Shown: positions 14,478-14,481 of the stretch, in pieces | How positions within the stretch are numbered: the first letter of the stretch is position 1 | How the letters are laid out: the number at the start of each line of letters is the position of its first letter | Assembly (NCBI GenBank): GCA_964292325.1 | Contig: CAXYVG010000088.1 | Location: 1-14,481 of the forward strand | Reading direction: 5' to 3' | DNA length: 14,481 nt | DNA from: CTSoil-075 sp964292325 | Lineage (GTDB): Bacteria > Bacillota > Negativicutes > DSM-13327 | The notes under the pieces: model-generated | Database searches by the model: none | Told to the model about the DNA's origin: nothing | What the model saw: only the letters and a program-made list of their open reading frames with translations | Position numbers and translations under genes: made by a program

Positions 14478-14481
14478 TCAC

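Noticed and set aside
1..14481. CRISPR array, tRNA, insertion sequence, diversity-generating retroelement or attachment site
   Set aside because: I saw no spaced direct repeats, tRNA-like fold, transposase, reverse transcriptase or att-like direct repeats. The gene content is a continuous structural module.

Overview
The window holds the structural (head, connector, tail and tail-tip) module of a siphovirus or prophage. Every supported gene lies on the minus strand, so transcription runs from the right edge to the left edge. The protein families (HK97-type head, phi13-type major tail protein, Dit/Tal tail tip, BppU-like baseplate protein), strong AGGAGG-type ribosome binding sites, frequent TTG starts and moderate-to-low GC point to a phage of a low-GC Gram-positive host (Bacillota, probably Bacilli). 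No integrase, terminase, tRNA, host gene or attachment site is visible, so prophage versus free phage cannot be decided and the host cannot be named.

Layout in the direction of transcription: portal (3' part, 14477-13488), ClpP-like prohead protease (13504-12833), major capsid protein in two reading frames (12814-11646), head-tail connector (11629-11315), head closure protein (11318-10950), HK97 gp10-like protein (10950-10558), tail terminator-like protein (10558-10178), major tail protein (10161-9547), a GT-A glycosyltransferase fused to a small phage domain (9533-8454), tail assembly chaperone pair joined by a -1 frameshift at A AAA AAG (8416-7881), tape measure (7859-4578), Dit (4581-3844), Tal with a C-terminal S74 chaperone (3847-1805), a small zinc-ribbon protein (1790-1599), a two-gene cassette (1541-485) closed by a terminator, and the N-terminal half of a BppU-like baseplate protein (411 to the left edge).

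Three observations stand out. First, the capsid protein and the major tail protein, which are otherwise unrelated, both end in a run of threonines followed by Gly-Val or Gly-Leu, and a glycosyltransferase gene follows the tail protein directly. This suggests a self-contained O-glycosylation system for virion surfaces. Second, a perfect Shine-Dalgarno sequence inside the glycosyltransferase gene sits 8 nt before an in-frame GTG, so the last 63 residues are probably also made as a separate protein. Third, an AT-rich cassette between the tail-tip genes encodes a membrane-anchored 68-residue protein and a 287-residue LPO_1073/Vpar_1526-like protein. The two share a 25-residue motif with 14 identities, at the C-terminus of one and the N-terminus of the other. 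With a palindrome before it and a terminator after it, the cassette looks like a moron and could be a two-component exclusion or defence pair.

The capsid gene is interrupted at a G6 run: its two halves read through as one 389-residue HK97-fold protein only after a -1 shift. This is a sequencing error, an inactivating mutation or recoding; the sequence alone does not decide.
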